NCBI RefSeq assembly: GCF_035594125.1
Contig: NC_087157.1
Span: 2,592,501-2,656,500 of the forward strand
Direction: 5' to 3'
From: Scylla paramamosain
Lineage: Eukaryota > Arthropoda > Malacostraca > Decapoda > Portunidae
DNA length: 64,000 nt
How positions within the stretch are numbered: position 1 is the stretch's first letter; every line of letters begins with the position of its first letter. The notes under the pieces are model-generated. The model had not been told where the DNA came from and made no database searches. It saw only the letters and a list, made by a program, of their open reading frames with translations. The position numbers were made by a program, and so were the translations under genes. Shown here piece after piece: positions 11,079 through 25,400 of this stretch.

Positions 11079-11984
11079 TATCAAGGACAGAATAACGCTG
11101 ATGAAAAGCGACTTTGAGTAAAATGTAAACAGTGCGACAAGAAGCTTCATGAGAAAACCAACCCAGTTATCTCATTACTGTACATTGAGACCGCTGGTAT
11201 AGAAATCTTGGTAAGTTTGCAACGCAGGATCTCAGAACCCAAATAATTTTCTTGTGTCGAGCCTTATTTTTTTAGTTGATCTGTTGGTTAGTTTAAACAC
11301 ATTACTAATTAATGTTTGTTTGTATAATGAAGTATGTCCACTGGTTCATTTTTTTTTTTCTAGGCACTAAATTGGCTGTAACGTGATGGAGGTTGGGGGA
11401 GGCTGTGGTGGTAATGGCGGAAGTAGGTTTCCTTGGACAATAAAAAAGGTGAACCTCATTTTCTATATAGCTCCAATATCTATTTTTCTCTCGTTCGCCC
11501 TAAAAGTAAATGGGGTGCGGCCTGGCTGAGTAGGTGGTAATGGAGAAAAGCGAGACCTTCCCCGCACTGCAATGGCTTTCACTTTAATTACTGGTTCGTG
11601 TTGCGCCAGGCAGGAGGACAGTACTGTTGCGACTCCTCAACCTATCTCTTCCCTCCTGTCTGCTTGCTGTCTCTCGCCCACGTGCTATCTATCATATACT
11701 CGTACTATGATCATCACTACTCCGCGTGAGGAAAATGTATTATATCTCGGCCACAGACAAAAAGTCTCCAATATAAATCCACCTTCTTGCCTTCCTGATA
11801 ATGGAGTGTGAGGCTCCTGGCGCTCGGCTCTGGCTCGGGAAACAGAATTTTAGATTTCTATGATTTTTATTTTTTTTTCATGCCACGCTGTGTCGGTGGA
11901 TATGTAGCTTGAGTTCGATTATCTTTAAGAGTTGTAATATCCATCACGCGCATTTTTACCATAAAGAAACTGGCTTTTTAAGGG

Positions 11985-11986
<2 letters not shown>
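11079..11986. other. Complex sequence, no gene seen
   Basis: An isolated donor-like GTAAGT near 11212 and a GC-rich patch 11510-11575 with an A-box-like GGCTGAGTAGG. Nothing assignable. Confidence 0.45.

Positions 11987-12072
<86 letters not shown>
11987..12072. repeat. (GT)n microsatellite, 86 bp
   Basis: Perfect run that degrades on the right into GTGC/GTAC words at the 3' end of the adjacent minus-strand SINE. Confidence 0.98.
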
Positions 12073-12074
<2 letters not shown>

Positions 12075-12328
12075 CGTGCGTGCGTGCGTACGTGTAATTC
12101 ACCATAGTTTTGGAGATTATGTGCTGGAATCTTGACCGACAGCTGTACCGTCTCGGAAAGAGCGTAGAGGTCATGACAGCCCGATCTATGAGTAAGGATG
12201 CAGTCTTTAACACACCACACACCACACACCCAGTCCTCTTATTCGTGGATGCCATGGCATCTTGAGCGCGTCGCGAGCCCTGGCCAATCAGGTGACAGGC
12301 GCAGACTCTACCACTGAACTAACGGCCA
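12073..12328 (-). mobile_element. tRNA-headed SINE
   Basis: On the minus strand the head (12328-12258) carries GTTAGTTCAGTGGTAGAG, an almost ideal polymerase III A box/D arm, then CCTGTCAC as in an Asp(GTC)-type anticodon loop, then a decayed B box (GGGCTCGCGACGC). An unrelated body follows to about 12090, then ACGTACGCACGCACG running into (CA)n. Head, body and simple-repeat tail are standard SINE order. A 14-bp palindrome centred on CCATGG (12248-12261) lies at the head/body joint. A tRNA pseudogene alone would not explain the body. Confidence 0.6.
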
Positions 12329-12403
12329 GTGTAAATGTTTACTTTGGGGAAACAGAACCCTGGTTTCCCGCGTAGCAGGCGGGAGACCACTACGTATACT
12401 ACC

Positions 12404-12405
<2 letters not shown>

Positions 12406-12457
<52 letters not shown>
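12406..12457. repeat. (GA)n microsatellite, 52 bp
   Basis: Perfect run. Confidence 0.97.
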
Positions 12458-12459
<2 letters not shown>

Positions 12460-12758
12460 AGAAACGGTCTTAGCTACGTCTTACAACTGTTCAGCAATCG
12501 AATTTTTCAACCTAACATTACAGCAATACTTAACTGGATTCTTCAGAGGTACTATTCTTTTCTTGCTTTCTCATCGTCAGTCTCTAGCAATTACGCCAGG
12601 GAGCCTTCCTACTACCATCATAACCATCACCAGCCCTTCCCTTCATTAGTCCAGGCACTACTGCTCAGCCTTATCTTTTTCCCCAGAGGAATTAATTTCA
12701 TGAATTTTCTTTCAAGCTTCATAAGTTCAAAGAAATTATTCAGAGCGTTCAATTGCTG

Positions 12759-12814
12759 TTTTTTTTTTTTTTTGTGATGTGGATTTTTTTTTTTTTTTTT
12801 TTTTGTGATGTGGA
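12759..12814. repeat. Tandem duplication of T-tract plus GTGATGTGGA
   Basis: T15-GTGATGTGGA is directly followed by T21-GTGATGTGGA: a two-copy tandem repeat of about 25-31 bp. Confidence 0.95.
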
Positions 12815-13474
<660 letters not shown>

Positions 13475-13903
13475 CTTCTCCTCTTCCGGGTTGCTATTTT
13501 TGCTATATTTTATTTTATTTTCTATTTCTTCTCCATTCGCTTTATCATTCAATTCCTCCTCCTTTCTCCTTCCTGCTTTCTCTTTTTCTTTCCTTCTTTT
13601 CCTTCTTTTCTTTCTTCCCTCTTTTTTTTCTTTCCCTCTTCCTTCTCTTTCCCCCTCCATTCTTTCTTTATTCCTCTTTATTCCGTCTTTCTTTTCATTC
13701 TTTCCTTCCTTCCTTCCTTCACTCCACACACCCATGCACCTCATCACTCTTTCCTTCTTTATTTACTTTCTCTCGCTTTTCTTTCAGTCTCTTCTTTGTT
13801 TTGTTATTTACGATATCTTCACTACATGTTTTTATTCAACGTATATTTCTTTTCTCATTTTCAATACAATTTCTGTTTGTTTCCGAGTTTCTGTTTATCC
13901 CTT

Positions 13904-13906
<3 letters not shown>

Positions 13907-13995
<89 letters not shown>
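13907..13995. repeat. (CT)n, inverted partner of 14139
   Basis: 89-bp perfect run, 143 bp from a 91-bp GA array. Confidence 0.98.
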
Positions 13996-14001
<6 letters not shown>

Positions 14002-14137
14002 AACTTCTTCCCGTCGTTCTCCACCCAAGGCTGCTTTGACAAATATGTTTATCTTTTATTCTCAAGTCAGAGTCGTGAAGCGCAATGCAGTTTTGAGGCG
14101 CTTAAAATTTCATGTGTTTTTTCTTGCAGAGTATCAC

Positions 14138-14138
<1 letters not shown>

Positions 14139-14229
<91 letters not shown>
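14139..14229. repeat. (GA)n, inverted partner of 13907
   Basis: 91-bp perfect run. Its left edge ACTAG reads CTCTAG on the minus strand, acceptor-like. TTTTTTCTTGCAG (14117-14129) is a good plus-strand acceptor but leads straight into the array. Confidence 0.98.
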
Positions 14230-14234
<5 letters not shown>

Positions 14235-14295
14235 CTTCTTTTCGTCATAGAGATACAAGAATTAGTCCCTTGATGTTTTTTTTGTTGATGATGGC

Positions 14296-14296
<1 letters not shown>

Positions 14297-14372
<76 letters not shown>
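14297..14372. repeat. (GT)n microsatellite, 76 bp
   Basis: Perfect run. Confidence 0.98.
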
Positions 14373-14374
<2 letters not shown>

Positions 14375-15369
14375 CCTGCTTCGGTTTTTGTCTTGCTTTA
14401 TTTTCTTTATTTTTTTTTCCAATTCAATGAGCAGTTTTAATGTGTCTGGGTTCACTTGGATGATGGTTTCTCTTGGACATGAAGAGGAAGCGCAGATTAT
14501 GTTTCCATTTTTCGTACGATCTTCTGATGACTATATTATGATTTTATTACTGATGCTTTTTTAGTTTATTTCCCTTTGCTTGATGGTGGTAAGCTCATGC
14601 ATTAATTATTTAGTTTTTTTATTTTATTGTTATCTTATATTTATGATCTTATATATTTTCAGTCTCGTGTTCTACGTATTTTCATTTTGTGACAGTAGTA
14701 CGTTTCGTGGGAACATGAGGATCATACCATGTATTACGTTGTAGCTCCATCAGTCCGTTGATGGGTTACGTTACGGTTCCTCAAGTAGAAACTGATTGCA
14801 ACACTGATGTCACGTTTGTGTCGTGGTGAGGAGCCTTTGTCTTTACTCTTCTGCGTGTCCCAATTTAGGTTAAGTGGTTTATGACAAACAGTCTCGTGAA
14901 GACCAGGAATTCTGCTAACATTTGTTCTTCCCTTGTGTCCCTTTGTGCGAGTTGTTGCTCGTGTTTCTGAATACAACGTGGGAGGCAATAACCGTTCTTC
15001 ACTTAGCATGCGTGTGTTTGTGCTTCCTAATGTTCACTTATTGTTCTCTTATTCATGTGTTGGTAGTGAGTGTTGGTTCTGAACATACATTTGTCTGTAG
15101 AACTGGTGAAAGTGGCCTAATGAAGTTGGGTAGGAGAAAAGAGAAACACAAAGAAAGGACAAATAGAATTGTCTTTAGATGGTAGGCTGTGACTGCCCCC
15201 TTGTGCTGTGAAACACTCGTGAGGTCACAGCTGGGTCATTGGAAAGTTCACAGCACCCCCTGTTCCAGTACAAACCGGTCCACTGGCCTCACTGGGAGTG
15301 ATTATCGTTTCGGCAGGTGTCTACTGCCTCCTCCCCTCTGGAAGAAACTGTCACACCCATGAATTTTAC
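14373..15369. other. Complex sequence, no gene seen
   Basis: About 1 kb without arrays. A 91-codon minus frame (14734-15009) is not repeat-derived but shows no recognisable motif, start context or splice support. Confidence 0.4.
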
Positions 15370-15732
15370 TTTTGGAGGAGGAGGAGGAGGAGGAGGTGTT
15401 GGTGGTGGTGGAGAGGGAGGTTGAGGAGGAGGAGAGAAAAAAAGAAAAGCCAAGGATGAGATAAAGGAAAAGGTATAAGGGAGGGAAAAATAATTCAAAA
15501 GTTTCCACCACTGGAAAATGAAAAGCCCATCAAGAAACTAGACGAACCAAAGTTTGAAGTGTTGACCACATTGGCATTCTTCGAGCGTCACTTTTCCGTG
15601 TCAAGATACCAATCTCTTTCATTAGCTGCCCATCACTGCCCCTCGCCGCGCGTCATCTCCACGAAACGAGACCTGGAGGATCTGAAATCAAAGATGGAGG
15701 AGGAGGAGGAGGAGGAGGAGGAGGAGGAGGAT
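15370..15732. repeat. (GGA)n clusters
   Basis: GGA/GGT words 15374-15432 and a cleaner GAG run 15693-15731. A plus frame across the second reads RDLEDLKSKMEEEE..., with the Glu run supplied by the repeat and no ATG at its 5' end. Confidence 0.85.
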
Positions 15733-16117
15733 GCTAGACGATGTTTGGGACTTGTGGAGATAAGGGAAAGAACAGTCTTCAGAGCTTTGTTTCTTTATAA
15801 TATGTACAGAGACTAGCATGTTCTCTCCGTTATCGTATCTGGGATGAGTCTGCCCTCCATAAAATCATTCTTTCACTTTATCGTGTGAGGGAACTGCGCA
15901 CCTGGATACTTATCACCACTTCAGATTATGATGTTCTCTGCAATTGCTAACCCAGTTGTTCGGCTACCACTAAACACACACTGCCCTGCATTGTCGACTT
16001 GTGTTGGCTGCCACCTCTTGCTAAACACATTCCAATCGCTACATTTCACTTCCTCTGTTCGTCGCACAATAACAAATATTAATAGGTATACCACTAAGAA
16101 CATACCAGTGCCTGCCA

Positions 16118-16215
16118 GGAAGGAGGAGGAGGAGGGAGAGGAGAAGAAAGAGGAGAAATGGGAGAAGGAAGAAGAAGAGGAGGAGGAGGAGGAAGAGGAA
16201 GAAGAGGAGGAAGAG
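16118..16215. repeat. (GGA)n / (GAA)n degenerate tract
   Basis: Almost pure purine on the plus strand for about 100 bp. Confidence 0.85.
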
Positions 16216-16521
16216 AACCAGGAGGAGATACGACGTCAGGAACCAGTTGTAACATCCGCGGCTCCAATTACAGAGTGACAGCGTGGTATCATTGCAGTGA
16301 CACGCCACAATGGCATCCTGATCGTGCATGCAGCTCGCTGGCCGCTGGGGATCAATGAACAAAAATATGGAAATTGGAGTCGAAAATGAATTATCCGCCG
16401 AATGCATGTTAGTTGTTGTGGTAACGGCTTGTGAAAGGACTGAATATCGAAGATGGGACGAGGATGCGAGACGAAAGGAAGATGAAATGAACTAAAAGTG
16501 CGTTTTTTTATGCAGCTGACC

Positions 16522-17221
<700 letters not shown>

Positions 17222-17289
<68 letters not shown>
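17222..17289. repeat. (CT)n ending in CAG
   Basis: 68-bp perfect run with acceptor-like CTCTCAG at its 3' edge. Confidence 0.97.
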
Positions 17290-17293
<4 letters not shown>

Positions 17294-17656
17294 CATTGGA
17301 GTTTCGCTTGGTTGTTTATTTTCTTATGGGAAACACAACATATTCATTATTTAAGTGTATGGAATTCCTTATCCACTTTTACCTCGAATGGATACATTCT
17401 TTGTAAAAATTCTTCACTTTTATGATATTTAAAAAATTTTCATTATTTCCATTTTCTACACTTCTGTACGTGTATTTCTGATTTCTGTCTGTGTCATTTT
17501 ATTTTTTTTCTTTCACATACCGTTTAAGTACAAGAGTGGGCAAAAGGTTAACTTAAGAAAGACCTTCAAAATTTTCAAACCACCCGCGCACCGAGAGAAG
17601 CCTCGCAGGAATTGCATTTCAGTTCATTCTCAGTGTTAGTTGCTGCTCAGTTGCCG

Positions 17657-17943
<287 letters not shown>

Positions 17944-18257
17944 CTTAAGAATTGTCTGGATATTTCAACGTTTTTATTTGTAGAATGACAAAGATGTTCC
18001 AGTAATATATTAAGAAAAGACAGATTACTCAATATTACCACACAGAATGACAAACGTGTTTCAGTATTACACTGTAGAATGTTACTGAAACTACCTGTGT
18101 TATACAACACTTGTGCTTCCCACTAAAAAGAAAAATATATCTGCATGAAGAATTGTCAGTGAAATGCGCAGACTGATGTCACGACAAGCTGAACCAACTC
18201 CACGGGTAGAAAACTTTCCCTTCTTGGCTCCTTCCCGATTACTGGGCTCACTCATCA

Positions 18258-18472
<215 letters not shown>

Positions 18473-18486
18473 ATAGATAGATAGAT

Positions 18487-18909
18487 ATTTATACAAACGA
18501 TATCACAACATACTCCACTGATCGAAAATCCTCTCTTTTTCCTTCCTCTCAGCTGCCAGACTTGCTCCTCTTTGCTTCGCCTAGCATGGAGAGACGTAAG
18601 CGTTTTTCATGGCCCCTCAGCAAGTTTTGTAGTGAGGGAGCTTAGACGAACCATTCCCCGATCATAACTCCCTTTGCTCGCTCTTCCTCCTCGGCTTTTT
18701 CCTGCCTCTCCCAACCTTTACAAGACTTCGGATGTCTTCCTCCGCTTCACCTCGTCCTTGCTGCCTTCTCCTGCTTCCTAATCCCATGCCCAGCCCCTGT
18801 CCTCTCTTTGCCACCTCTCACCTCTCATCCCCGCCACTGTGGTATGCCCTGCTTCTTGTTTTTGCTGCCTCTTATGAAATGTGTTTACTGCGCGAGCCTC
18901 ACCCCCTCA

Positions 18910-18911
<2 letters not shown>
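18487..18911. other. C+T-rich complex sequence, no gene seen
   Basis: Pyrimidine-biased plus strand, no supported exon. Confidence 0.45.

Positions 18912-18948
<37 letters not shown>
18912..18948. repeat. (CA)n microsatellite, 37 bp
   Basis: Perfect run. Confidence 0.97.
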
Positions 18949-18950
<2 letters not shown>

Positions 18951-19065
18951 CACCCTTTAGGCCACAAGTAGCTAAGAGATGAGTCGCGAAATTAAATCTA
19001 AAGTTGAAATTGCTATTCCGTTTTTGGACTCTTCCCTTCCTTCTTTACGTGGCGGCATTATTGGA

Positions 19066-19069
<4 letters not shown>

Positions 19070-19159
<90 letters not shown>
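19070..19159. repeat. (CT)n microsatellite, 90 bp
   Basis: Perfect run. Confidence 0.98.
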
Positions 19160-19161
<2 letters not shown>

Positions 19162-19379
19162 CCCAAGCTTATCACTACCAGCATTGATACAAAATTATCA
19201 AGAAAATAAACACTGAAGGAATTTTGAACGATATCAATTACTGAACTGATAATTTACCTCATTTATGAAGGAAGTAGTATGGAAACAGTTAATAGTGGTT
19301 TTCATTGGTTCTAACTTCTCTTTTTGATCTGGACAGCATGTTATTCATTGCGTACACTTGGGTAATTTATTCGCGCAGA

Positions 19380-19452
19380 CACACACACAAAAAAATAAAT
19401 AAATAAAATGAATAAATAAATTTAAAAAATATATAAATAAATAAATAAAAAT
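19380..19452. repeat. Degenerate (AAAT)n
   Basis: AAAT/AATA words with TTTAAA interruptions. Confidence 0.85.
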
Positions 19453-19850
19453 CAGAAAGGCAGAATCAAGCACGAATATAAAAATAGGCGAACGGAAACA
19501 ATACATATCTATTATCTTTCTTCAAGGTATTATTAAATCCGATTTGTAAAGGGTAGTATATCTAGTCGCAATATACATAAGAACTCGGAAAGAGGAGAAA
19601 AAAAAAAAGTAGTATGTTGGTAAAATTTTCATACGCACACCACACATCGTCATCTCATGCTAGCTTTGCCAATTACCCGCATAGAAATGAGGTTCAAATT
19701 TAAAGGTAAGAATCTGCTGCTTCTCCTCCTGCGGGTCCTCAGATTGCTGTGTGTTCAGGAGTAATGAGCGTCACACCACCTCAAGTCTTCCCAGAGTGTG
19801 TGGATGGAATCTTCCTGCCTTGTCTTATTTTCTTATGCTGTATCTTTCTG

Positions 19851-20099
<249 letters not shown>

Positions 20100-20280
20100 G
20101 CCTCCGCCACCCTCAGCATTCGCACTTTTTCACCTCTCGCCGCTTTCCATGTTCATTATGTTCTAATCCCTCATACACATACATACATAAATACATACAT
20201 ATATACATACATACATGTTTAGCGTGCAGCGGCTCGTGCGGCTGCCTGTAAATCCGTGGGGCCTTGCAGGGGTAGTCGGC

Positions 20281-20445
20281 GCACAGCTCACCCAGCTGTT
20301 CATCCTTCCTTCGCGTTGGTCGATAAGTGGGTGTCTAAGGAAACCTGAGGAAGGTAAACTGGAAATTCGGATTTTCCAGTGGCGCGGTGCTTCTGAGGTG
20401 AAAGGAATCCACAACAGGCTCAAACCATTCAGGCAGATGAGCAAC
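20281..20445 (+). repeat. Dispersed repeat family A, copy 1
   Basis: Collinear with 49525-49694 in the same orientation: GCACAG, CCCAGC, TTCAT, TTCCTT, GTTGGTCGATA (20315-20325), AAACCT, GGAAGGT, then ATCC..CACA.CAG.CTC and CAG.CAG..GAGC. Spacing agrees within a few bases, which excludes coincidence. Class unknown; a SINE body or MITE would fit. A 28-bp CATA/TACA run lies upstream (20187-20216). Confidence 0.75.
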
Positions 20446-20487
20446 AATGCCACTCATAGCTACAGAGATGCTCCTGTCCTTAACTTC

Positions 20488-20489
<2 letters not shown>

Positions 20490-20542
<53 letters not shown>
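20490..20542. repeat. (CA)n microsatellite, 53 bp
   Basis: Perfect run about 45 bp after the end of repeat A copy 1. Confidence 0.97.
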
Positions 20543-20545
<3 letters not shown>

Positions 20546-20653
20546 AGATACAATAGTGTGCATCTTGTACTTCTTTATATAATATCTATGTTTAGCATTG
20601 CCGTATATTAACTGACATTCTGGAGCTTCAACAGGGAGGTCACATAACGTCCT

Positions 20654-20654
<1 letters not shown>

Positions 20655-20745
<91 letters not shown>
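20655..20745. repeat. (GA)n microsatellite, 91 bp
   Basis: Perfect run. Confidence 0.98.
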
Positions 20746-20748
<3 letters not shown>

Positions 20749-20786
20749 GACAAAAATCAACTTTCTTTCTTATTATTTTCCTACAG

Positions 20787-20854
20787 GATTCGCTGCAGAA
20801 GAGGAGGAGTGGACGGGAGGAAGAGGAGGCAGTGAACCATACGCGGCCTTGAAG
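20787..20854 (+). CDS. Internal exon candidate, 68 nt, strong splice sites
   Basis: The acceptor is a run of C/T ending TTTTCCTACAG (20786); the donor is AAG|GTAAAT (20855). Between them only one of three frames is open, entering with 2 nt of a split codon and ending exactly on a codon: 22 codons starting FAAEEEEW, with a Gly-rich middle (TGGRGG) and ending SEPYAALK. Both boundaries are close to consensus, the length is typical of a small exon, and the residues are not a translated microsatellite although the Glu run is GAG-coded. Product not recognised; neighbouring exons are not visible. Confidence 0.5.
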
Positions 20855-21890
20855 GTAAATAATGATATTGTCTCTTCATAATATTATGGGTGAAAAACAT
20901 TAATCCTGCTGATGTCAATACTACTGGGGGTGGGATTGTCCTTACAGACTTACTTTCATGGTACAGTATAACGCGAATAGCTAACAGAAGTGTGGTGGTT
21001 GAATATGAAGTAAGTCCAGTGTCACGTTCAGATGTTATAATTGTCTAGTATCGCTGCCTTAAGTGAGGAAGAGGATAAGAAGTGACCAGTGGTGTGTGCG
21101 AGCATTTCCCCCCACGACACTAACATTTATCCTTATAGACATATTCTCCCTATGTTATGAGAGGCAACCATTGACCGAAACTAATGTTGGTACCGGTTTA
21201 GGTTACGTTAAGTCGGCTGAGAATAAGGGGAAGCAAACGCGAGAGATTACTGTCCTGCCATCGACTCCCAGGGCGGTGGCGGTGTGCGTGTGTTGCTTTC
21301 AGTGCTTGCCATGTCTGTTTTGGTCGCTGTGTGAAGAAATTCAGGATCACGAGGGATGCTGAAGTCATTTGAGTGTATTACGCAGACTTTGTGTAGCATC
21401 TTGAATGTCTATACGCGTGTGGGTGTCATGGCAAGTATTTTACGAGACTGAAATGATTGCAAGACCGTAAGGAAGTGAGGGAAGTGTGTGGCTGTGGGTG
21501 TTGTGGTGTAGGAAGAAGTAAAAATGCTAATCTACATTTGAAGTAAGTTATGTACAATACTCATGTTGGCATTTCATTTTACCCATACAACAAACAAGAA
21601 ATTCAAACAAGGAAATAATGACGATAGTAAACTGCTGGTGTCCTTTCATGGTGTGTGTTTGTTGGTTACGACTGGTCTGCGTGGGGTGAAGGTGTGCAGT
21701 GTACGAGTAATTAGTTCTTGCGGGGTTGACACACGTCCGGCTCAGACACAGGAAACGAGGTCTCCTCTTGGATTGGGTCCCCTGCTATGGAAGGGAGCGT
21801 TAGTGAATGTTGTCAAGGTGAAGCAGTTTACAATCTTACGATTTGTTTGTTAACTTTTTTTTTGTGAATCAGTTCGGTAAGTTAATGATA
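20855..21890. other. Complex sequence, no gene seen
   Basis: Two plus frames near 96-99 codons (21063-21362, 21563-21853) lack motifs and splice support. An acceptor-like GTTGCTTTCAG occurs at about 21301. Confidence 0.4.
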
Positions 21891-21899
21891 CCTCTACTA

Positions 21900-21903
21900 T
21901 TGT

Positions 21904-21941
<38 letters not shown>

Positions 21942-22050
21942 TTAAGGTTAAAGCAGTATGAATATCAGTATAGGTAGTAGTATTAGCAGCATTATTAGTA
22001 GCAGCAGCAGTAGCGTCAGTAGTAGGAGCAGCAATAACAGCAATAGTAGT
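21900..22050. repeat. (CTA)n then AGT/AGC mosaic
   Basis: ACT units 21904-21940, then interspersed AGT/AGC words to 22050. Confidence 0.9.
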
Positions 22051-22471
22051 GACATTTCTCTTGGTTCTATCTTGCGTACAATGTTTAGGTTGATGCAAAG
22101 TCCTGCATTTCCTGCCAATATGGAGTTAATCAATGTTAATACCTGGCAGTCACCGCTGAGCCGAGGGTGTCGAGAAGGCTTAGAGGGAGTGGCGGGAGGT
22201 GCTGCGTGCGAGGCGTGACCAGAACTATTTGTCATCTGAAGCAAACGCCAGAATGGTAACTTAATTCACTCAATTTGGGACGAAGGTTATTTGCAACTCT
22301 GTCAGGTAGATATCACTTGCACAGGAGAGAAGATTTATGGTATGCTGGCAAACTTTATTACACTGTAAGCTGCGTGTGGCTTCTCGCATAAATGCACAGG
22401 AAAATACTTGAAACAATTTGGGTAGATTGCTACCTCGAATTTGAGGGGTCCTTTATTATCATTATCATTAT

Positions 22472-22632
<161 letters not shown>

Positions 22633-22813
22633 ATGGTAATACGAGTGTGATTGTCATCGAGGCAGCAGGAGGGCCTCTTGAACATGAGTTTTCCTTTGTT
22701 TCTTTCTTCCTTCCTTTTTCTTTTTCTTTTTATCTTTTTTCCTTCTTTCTATTTCTCCTTTCTCTTTTTTTTTCCTTCTTTTCCCATGCTGCTGCTCTAT
22801 GATTCTTATTCAC

Positions 22814-22998
<185 letters not shown>

Positions 22999-23004
22999 CC
23001 AAAA

Positions 23005-23332
23005 TTTGAGGATAAGTGTCTTGAAACCTCTCTTGAGAGAGTTAAAATCATATGAAGAAGGAAATACAAAAGCAGGTAGAGTTCCAGAGTTTACCAGTAA
23101 AAGGGATGAATGACTGAGTACACTGAGTGACAGTGGTGGACAGAATAGGGATGATAGAAAGTAGAAAGTCTTGTGCAGCGACACTTCGGAAGGAAGGGAG
23201 ACATGTAGTTAGTAAGATCTGAAGAGCAGTTAGCGTGAAAATAGCGGCAGAGGATGGCAAGAAATGCATCATTGCGGCGATGGGAGAGAGGCTGAAGACA
23301 ATCAGGTAGAGAAGAGTTGATGAAACGTAATG
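23005..23332 (-). mobile_element. LINE C-terminal fragment, copy 1
   Basis: Minus-strand frames give [12 protein letters not shown] and, after a 1-nt shift, [19 protein letters not shown], the standard ending of a non-LTR RT protein (..F.P.T..LWNSLP..VFP.SYDL..FKR). Farther upstream on the minus strand the sequence aligns with the larger copy at 32158-32560, including the words for AGAAAGTAGAAAGTC and ATGTAGTTAG on the plus strand. The match stops at about 23332. Frameshifts make it inactive. Confidence 0.8.
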
Positions 23333-23585
23333 CCTACCATATCTTGGTATCAGCTGCTCTGCCTCACCAGCAGAAAACTTAGGCCAAACAGAAAAATCTG
23401 ATATAATTCAGGATTCATATCAATATTAATCTGGGAAGCTTCCATCCTCCTTCACACTTGGGCTTGTTTTACCATTGCATGGAGGTTTCCTCAGCATAAG
23501 GGAATATTAAATATCGCAGTCATAAAAACATGTGGGAAACTCGGATCAAATATAGACTTTTAGAGAGACTTCTGGATAGACTTCT

Positions 23586-23587
<2 letters not shown>
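23333..23587. other. Complex sequence, no gene seen
   Basis: Unassigned flank of the truncated LINE. Confidence 0.45.
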
Positions 23588-23671
<84 letters not shown>

Positions 23672-23689
23672 TGTGTGTGTGTGTGTGTG
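23588..23689. repeat. (GA)n-(GT)n compound
   Basis: GA 23588-23669 changes to GT 23669-23689 without spacer. Confidence 0.98.
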
Positions 23690-24424
<735 letters not shown>

Positions 24425-24683
24425 TATAATGAAAAAATAAATATTCTTTTTACAAATTTTCATGGACTAATAAAAGCTACAAACTGAATATACCATAAAA
24501 CAAAGAAATAATAATATTAATCTTTTCAAATTATTATATTATGTTATCTTTCTTTCGTTTCACAAATTTACGATCGTGTTACGTAAAGCAAATATCACTT
24601 GAGAAACTATTAAATTAGTATTGTATTTTCTCATTATTATAAGCAGTAGCAGCATTATTACCCACGACCATACTGCTAAAAAA

Positions 24684-24686
<3 letters not shown>

Positions 24687-24779
<93 letters not shown>
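24687..24779. repeat. (CA)n microsatellite, 93 bp
   Basis: Perfect run. Confidence 0.98.
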
Positions 24780-24782
<3 letters not shown>

Positions 24783-25124
24783 GCCGTGATGAGTTGCCTC
24801 GTAAAGCGGCCACTCATCTTCCCACGGCCATTTAAGGTTCCACAATTATCGTTCATTCTTTATTTTTATGCATATAAGATTTCACTGGCTTTCTTTCTGT
24901 GTTCGTCTAAGTAGAGACTAAATAAGCCATGAATTACAGTCATAAACACAAAATAACTGAGAGATGGTAGGCGTTAAGAATGTTTAGTCACGAATGTAAT
25001 CTATTTATTTGTGAACTTCGATAGAACTTACTATTTCTTTACATTTCTCCCTTAAGTTGTTAGAAGGAAAAGAAGGAAAAACAAACTAAATACGTACTTT
25101 ATTATAACTTGTTACTTAAAGTTT

Positions 25125-25400
25125 GACCTTACCTTTCCGAAATGCCATGTCTTGTTTGACGTGGGCGAGCATGAAACGCCACCTCTCTCTGCCCTCAGCC
25201 AATCTGATCAAGTCAACCACGTGGAATATCGTTTAATTAGCTGTCCATATACTTTATTCTTTATCTTCTTTTGTCTTCCTTGCACCCTTCCCGACAACAC
25301 GTTTTTCCAGTCCATCCTCTCTTACCAGGTACCCCACAAATCTTAACCGTCTAGTCCTTATTGTGCTCATTAGTTCTCTTCCAATAGCATACGTAGAGTT
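25125..25400 (-). mobile_element. LINE RT C-terminal fragment, second family
   Basis: The minus strand reads RRLRFVGYLVREDGLEKRVV then GKGARK, matching the RLRFLGH.LRKDGLE..V..GK..GKR block of many LINE RT proteins. About 90 nt on, in another frame, it reads RLAEGRERWRFMLAHVKQDM, matching the terminal ..A.DR..WR.M.AHV block. An intervening RIKYMDS also fits. Order and spacing agree with the family, so identification is firm although stops and a frameshift disable it. AAAG|GTAAGG at its 3' end is donor-like but probably incidental. Confidence 0.78.

Noticed and set aside
12258..12328. Functional tRNA gene on the minus strand
   Set aside because: A box is good but the B box and acceptor stem are degraded and a SINE body follows; no full cloverleaf.
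15559..15816. Glu-rich 85-codon frame
   Set aside because: Starts at a non-ATG codon and its Glu run is the GGA repeat; no splice sites at its edges.
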